This document shows positions 59,478 through 64,000 of a stretch of DNA of 64,000 nucleotides, in pieces (position 1 is the stretch's first letter; each line of letters begins with the position of its first letter). The stretch is from Progne subis subis (taxonomy: Eukaryota > Chordata > Aves > Passeriformes > Hirundinidae): positions 620,001 through 684,000 of the forward strand of contig JAKJHU010000186.1 of assembly GCA_022316685.1 (NCBI GenBank), given 5' to 3'. The translations under genes were made by a program, and so were the position numbers. Below the pieces are notes generated by a model, which ran no database searches, had not been told where the DNA came from, and worked only from the letters and a program-made list of their open reading frames with translations.

Positions 59478-60035
59478 GCCCGGTCCTGCCCGGTCCTGTC
59501 TGGTCCTGTCTGGTCCTGTCTGGTCCTGCCCGTGTCCTGTCTGGTCCTGCCTGGTTCTGTCTGGTCCTGCCGTGTCCTGCCCGTGTCCTGCCCGGTCCTG
59601 CCCGGTCCTGCCCGGTCCTGTCTGGTCCTGCCTGGTTCTGTCTGGTCCTGTCTGGTCCTGCCCGGTCCTGCCCGGTCCTGCCCGGGTCCTGCCCAATCCT
59701 GCCCAATCCTGCCCGTGTCCTGTCTGGTCCTGTCTGGTCCTGTCTGGTCCTGTCTGGTCCTGTCTGGTCCTGCCCAATCCTGCCCGGTCCTGCCCGTGTC
59801 CTGCCTGGTCCTGCCCGGTCCTGCCCAATCCTGCCCGGTCCTGCCCGTGTCCTGTCTGGTCCTGCCTGGTTCTGTCTGGTCCTGTCTGGTCCTGCCTGGT
59901 CCTGCCCGGTCCTGCCCGGTCCTGCCCAATGCTGCCCGGGTCCTGCCCGGGTCCTGCCCAATCCTGCCCGGTCCTGCCCGTGTCCTGCCCGGTCCTGCCC
60001 GGTCCTGCCCAATCCTGCCCGGGTCCTGCCCTCCC
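59478..60035. repeat. 10-bp minisatellite (TCCTGCCCGG / TCCTGTCTGG)
   Basis: About 55 tandem decamer copies with the variants TCCTGCCCGG, TCCTGTCTGG, TCCTGCCCAA and TCCTGCCCGTG. Because ten is not a multiple of three, the same peptide pattern cycles through all frames on both strands. That explains the long pseudo-frames here. Confidence 0.95.
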
Positions 60036-60344
60036 TGCCAGCCTCTGCTGTGGACAAGGGCAAAGCGAAGCGCTGGAGTCTGCTGGATAATCGGAGCTTT
60101 AGATGCACTGGTGTGTGAAATGCAGATGGCTGCAGGACCCTGGGGAGCGGCACAGACCGAGGGGGGACGTGCCCGTGTCTGTGTGGGGCTGTGGCCGCTG
60201 GCCTGGGGGTCCTGGTGTCCCTGACCCGCACGGAGCCTCTCCCCAGGCTGCGCTCGGTGCCGCTGTGCTAACGAGGCACCGCTTCTGCATCTCAGGTGCG
60301 TGCTCCTCGATGTTGTCCTGCCTCTAAACGATCCTGGAAACGCA

Positions 60345-60560
60345 TTGTCTACTTAACTACTTTTTAATTAAAAGTCAGGGATGTTAGAAAATAGAAATCA
60401 ATTCTTGTCACAATTAAGACTCGGTTTGAACAATTGCAGCATGTTTCGGTGAAGGATCCTCTCTGGGCTTATTGATCTGTATTGTCATAATGTCTAGGTT
60501 ATTGCCGTGGCTCAGACAGCCTTAAATGAATATTTCACCTGAATTATGGATGTTATCTGC
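60345..60560. promoter_or_regulatory. Candidate enhancer-like conserved element
   Basis: A sharply AT-rich 215-bp block in GC-rich surroundings. Visible sites are the palindrome TTTTAATTAAAA (60362-60373), a SOX-type GAACAATTG, TATTGATCTGTATTGTCATA, AAATGAATATTTCACCTG and a GATA-type TTATCTG. Conservation cannot be tested here, so the call is from texture and motif content only. Confidence 0.35.
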
Positions 60561-62164
60561 TGCCTCTCAGAGCCTGCAGGGCTCCCCTGGCCCGGGATGA
60601 GCACCTTGTCCCACAGGGTCACTGTGACCCTTGCTGCACTGATTGTGCCAAGGGGCCGGCGCTGGCTGGGCAAGTCAGGGAGGCTCGGGGTTTGCAGCCC
60701 CAGGAGATGTCTCAAAGCTTAGGGGCAGCCACAGGGCAGCCAGTGGCAGCAGCAGAGCAGGAACTGGTAACTGGCAGAGCCCCAGAGTCCTGCATGCAGT
60801 GCAATCCTGCATGCAGTGCAATCCTGCATGCAAGTGCAATCCTGCAGTGCTGCCTCTCCCTGCTAACAGCAGCTGGGGCAGGAGGGCAGCAGCACAGGGG
60901 CTGCAGCCTTCCCCACAGCTGGCTCTGGCTCCCCCAGCCATGGAAGTCTCTGTTTTCCTCTCCTTTTCCTCTCTTCCTCCCTCTCCCTGTGCAGAGAGGG
61001 GCTGCTGGGAGGTCTCCAGCGCTCTCCACTGTGAAAGTGACAGCAGAGTAGGAGGCTGATTAATCAAAATCTAATATGATGAAGGACCTTTTTAAAGGTA
61101 GAAGATTCCCCCCGTTATGGTTTGTCTGCCCTTTAAAAGTTCTTGAAAACTAGGGGGTCTTGGAGGAAAGAAAATTGATTTCTCACGGTTCCTCTTGTAC
61201 CTTGGGGCAGAAAGTAAATTCAAAGGGGCCCTGCCACGAAAGGTCAGAGTCTGCTGCTGTGGCTGATAATGAGATCTCTCCGAGATAAATCAAAACACCT
61301 GGACTTCACCACGGAGCAGCTACTGGTTTAACCCAAGGTTTGGAATCTGGAAGAAGGGAGGGCACACGCTAAACCTTGCCTGCTGTGGGAGCAGAGGTGG
61401 CAGCAGCAGTGCTGTAGCCCCCGTTATGTCGGTGCCAGCGCTGTTCCCTCCTGCCTGGCGGTGCCTGGCACAACCAGCCCCTCCCCACAGTGTGTGCAGA
61501 GCCTCTGACCCCCACCAGTGCACTTCCCACGTCATCACTGCTCCCTTACACGCAGTGGCACATCAGCAGCAGCTCCTGCAGCTGTGCTCCCTTCTCCCTG
61601 TGCTCCCCCCAGTCCTGGGGCTGGGCAGAGAAAACCCTGATGGCCTCCACAGCACTCCTTGTTAGCCAGGGGCCTGGCTTCCAGGGCTGCAGCCCACTGG
61701 ATCCCAGTGACTTTGTGATAAGTAGGATTCACATAATAACTTCTGGCTGGTATTAATGCTTTTAATCTGCAGACCTCAGAAAGAGACGACCCAGGGGAAA
61801 GCCAAGAGAGAGATGCTCAGGACAAAAAAAAAAAAAAAAAAAAAAAAAAGCAGAGAAAAGTGAGTAGGATGAACTCTTTACCTCTCTATCCCATTAGCAT
61901 GTTCGCCATGGATTGCAAAATCCTGTTAGGCTGCAGATGTCGAGGCAGCATGGAGCTTGTGGTATTAGTGGTGGCCTTGGGGTGCCAGGGCTCTCCTGGC
62001 ATGCTGGCTGCCCTCAGGGTGCTGGGGAGGGCTCCAGCACAGCCTGCCCCTGGCTCCTAGTGCCTCCCCCTCACTGGGACTCCCCAGCTCCCATATTCAT
62101 TGCCCTTTGTTTTGGGTTCAGTGACCCCCAGGCTCTGCATCCATGCCTTTGCTGTGTGACTAAT

Positions 62165-62360
62165 TGGAGAAGTGTCTAATCCTCTTCTCCACCGATGTCA
62201 CTGTTAATGCAGCCTGTGATTAAACTTGCTGTCAGCTGCTGCTGTTTACAGATAACAATGCTGCTTTCTCTCGTTCCTACACTATCAGGCTCATTAGGAA
62301 GGTTTATGGATAAATTAGTCAGTCTGGGATTGAATGATGTCTGAAATGCGTGCAGTGAGA
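62165..62360. promoter_or_regulatory. Candidate enhancer-like conserved element
   Basis: AT-rich block with closely packed motif cores: TGATTAAACTTG, E-box CAGCTG, forkhead-like GTTTAC directly followed by AGATAACAATG (GATA next to SOX), then ATGGATAAATTAG and GGGATTGAATGATG. The texture is that of a developmental enhancer. The target gene is not in the window. Confidence 0.35.
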
Positions 62361-64000
62361 ACTGCACCTGCCTGCTCTGGGCAGCCAAATGTGACAGTGA
62401 CCTGAACCTCAGCACGGGGCAGAGGCCCAGCCCCACACCAGGCTGACCCCCAGATCTGGAACCTGATTGCTGTCCCCACGTGGGCTCTCTTCAAGGAGAC
62501 CTCTTCCAGGGGCGAGCCCTCCACTTCTGGTACCAGACAGCACTGTGTGCCTGGCTGACAAAATCCTCTCTGATGCTTCATTGCAGCAGATTCTGCAATA
62601 CACATAAAAGGGGCTCTTTTCCCACTCTTGTTGCATGAAACACTCATACATTTCCAGAGGAGGTTCCTGGTGGTGTCAGTGCCTGGCTGTTCAATACAGC
62701 AGGAACAAACTGCAGCTGCAGATGGGAACAGGTTGTTTCTGCCATTTGTTATTTTTCTCCCCTAATTATGATGCAGACTGGATGCTCTTTCCAGCATTTC
62801 CTCCCTTTCTGTTTATCCAAGCAGGATTTTTGTGAACCTCTACGCCAAATTTCTTTCTGGGCCCCATTAGAAGGGAGCAGAATTTATTGTTTCCCCGAGC
62901 TGCAGCCCTTTCCCCATTCCCCTTCCACCACTGAGCAGCGCTGAGCGGGGTGGGAGCAGGGCTGGGCTGGGAGGATCCCTCTCTCCATCCTGGGGACAGG
63001 GCTGGCAGGAGCCCTGGGGCAGATATCCGGGGATGGTGTGGCTGGCAGCTGGAATCTCTCTGTCTCTGTCTCTCCAGGGCTGCATCTCTCCCTGGCAGGG
63101 CGGCAGGAGGAGCAGAGGCACCTGCAGGCATGGAAAGCTGCCCTGCTCTCTGCTGAGCAATCAGCAATTACTGGAGAGCTCTCAGCGAGCTGAACGCACC
63201 ACGCTGCTGCCTGATTTAGAGTCTGGCCCAGCGCTGAGTCCTGGAGTGCAAAATGCACCTAGGAATTAGCCACAGCTGGATTAAATTGCTAATTATAATT
63301 TGCAAAGCGTATTCCCTTCTTCTGTCGTGGACAAATGAAAGACTCGCTCTGCATGAGCTCCCTGTCACCCTCACCCCGTGACAGGGGGGGATAATTGCTG
63401 AATGCCTCGTGGTGATTGAGCTGCAAGGGGAGTCCTGAAGTGTCTCTCCTCATCAGTGTGTCACACAAGTCGCAATTCTGATTTGTCTGATGAGTAAGAG
63501 CCAGAGCAGCATCGCTCCATGGGAATCCACAGCAGCTCAGTGCCCTCGTTGTTGTTAACGTTGCCACGTCGTTGAGGGGCCAGGAAATCTCGGTAATGCA
63601 TTTTAAACAGCAATGAACACAGAGATATAAACATGAAAAAGCTGTTAATAAATAGAGGACACCCCACAAAAGTGGGGAATCCAGGCCCAAGGTGCACTGG
63701 CCCTTTGGGGTCCCCCTTTGGGGTGCACAGAGATGCTCTCCTCAGGAGCAGTGGGAACAAGACTGGCACGCACTTAGTCTGCAAATTAACCAGGGTCTGG
63801 GGATTCGGCACAGCGCAGCTGGGAGCTGCTGAGGGAGGTCTGGGAAGCCCTGAGGCTGTGAGGGAGCCTGGCACCAGGGCAGGCACCAGCCCCTGCTGTG
63901 GCCACTCTGGAGCTCCTTCCCTGGCACTCAGCGCTGGGCGCTCACCTCAGGAGCCACAGGAGCAGCAGGACCAGCCTGTCTGAACCTCCTGTGACAATGA

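Larger units (their letters stand above)
60036..64000. other. Gene-free region to the right edge
   Basis: No gene supported. Contains a three-copy GCATGCAGTGCAATCCT repeat at about 60790-60845 and a 26-base A run at 61824-61849. AT-rich candidate regulatory blocks lie at about 60345-60560, 61060-61320, 61720-61930, 62165-62360, 63255-63320 and 63560-63660. Confidence 0.45.

Noticed and set aside
59151..60231. Frames of 176-310 codons on both strands (SCPVLSGPVWSCLVL-type and GRTGQDRAGPGRTRQD-type)
   Set aside because: The decamer repeat cycles the same peptide through every frame. No transcript features are visible.

Overview
The window is vertebrate nuclear DNA and almost certainly avian. 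It carries five intron-containing protein genes with canonical GT-AG introns, CpG-island promoters and short introns. It also has many minisatellites, a CR1-type LINE fragment and a fragment resembling a known family of avian retroviral LTRs. The order SF3A3, INPP5B, MTF1, C1orf122, YRDC matches human chromosome 1p34.3 read in reverse. A small passerine-like bird genome (GC-rich microchromosome) is my inference; the species cannot be named from the sequence. All exon boundaries were placed by eye from splice consensus, reading phase and remembered family sequence. Every assembled CDS is a whole number of codons.

Layout. 1-550 is a degenerate minisatellite next to the SF3A3 promoter. 707-6780 (+) is SF3A3, 17 exons, 501 aa. 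8558-12252 (+) is an eight-exon gene I do not recognise: signal peptide, a roughly 300-residue Thr/Ala/Lys repeat domain full of N-glycosylation sequons, two 12-cysteine Ly6/uPAR-type domains and a GPI-type tail (563 aa). It sits between SF3A3 and INPP5B, where the human map as I remember it has no such gene. 14252-28043 (+) is INPP5B, 22 exons, 864 aa, with a second CpG-island promoter and in-phase first exon inside intron 5. 28485-40223 (+) is MTF1: a 5' leader with a spliced upstream ORF, then 731 aa with six C2H2 zinc fingers, then a long 3' UTR. 46234-46612 (-) is a short C1orf122 homologue, divergent from YRDC at 46679-48420 (+, 267 aa). From 48.5 kb to the end I see no gene, only minisatellites, possible LTR remnants and AT-rich blocks that look like candidate cis-regulatory elements.

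Functionally the block is mostly housekeeping: U2 snRNP assembly (SF3A3), phosphoinositide turnover on endosomes and Golgi (INPP5B), metal-responsive transcription (MTF1) and tRNA t6A synthesis (YRDC). The genes share a neighbourhood, not a pathway. Two signals deserve most attention. One is the mucin-like double-Ly6 gene. The other is a tandem array of 37 copies of the MTF1 exon 3 end with its 5' splice site, starting exactly at the authentic donor and running about 960 bp into the intron.
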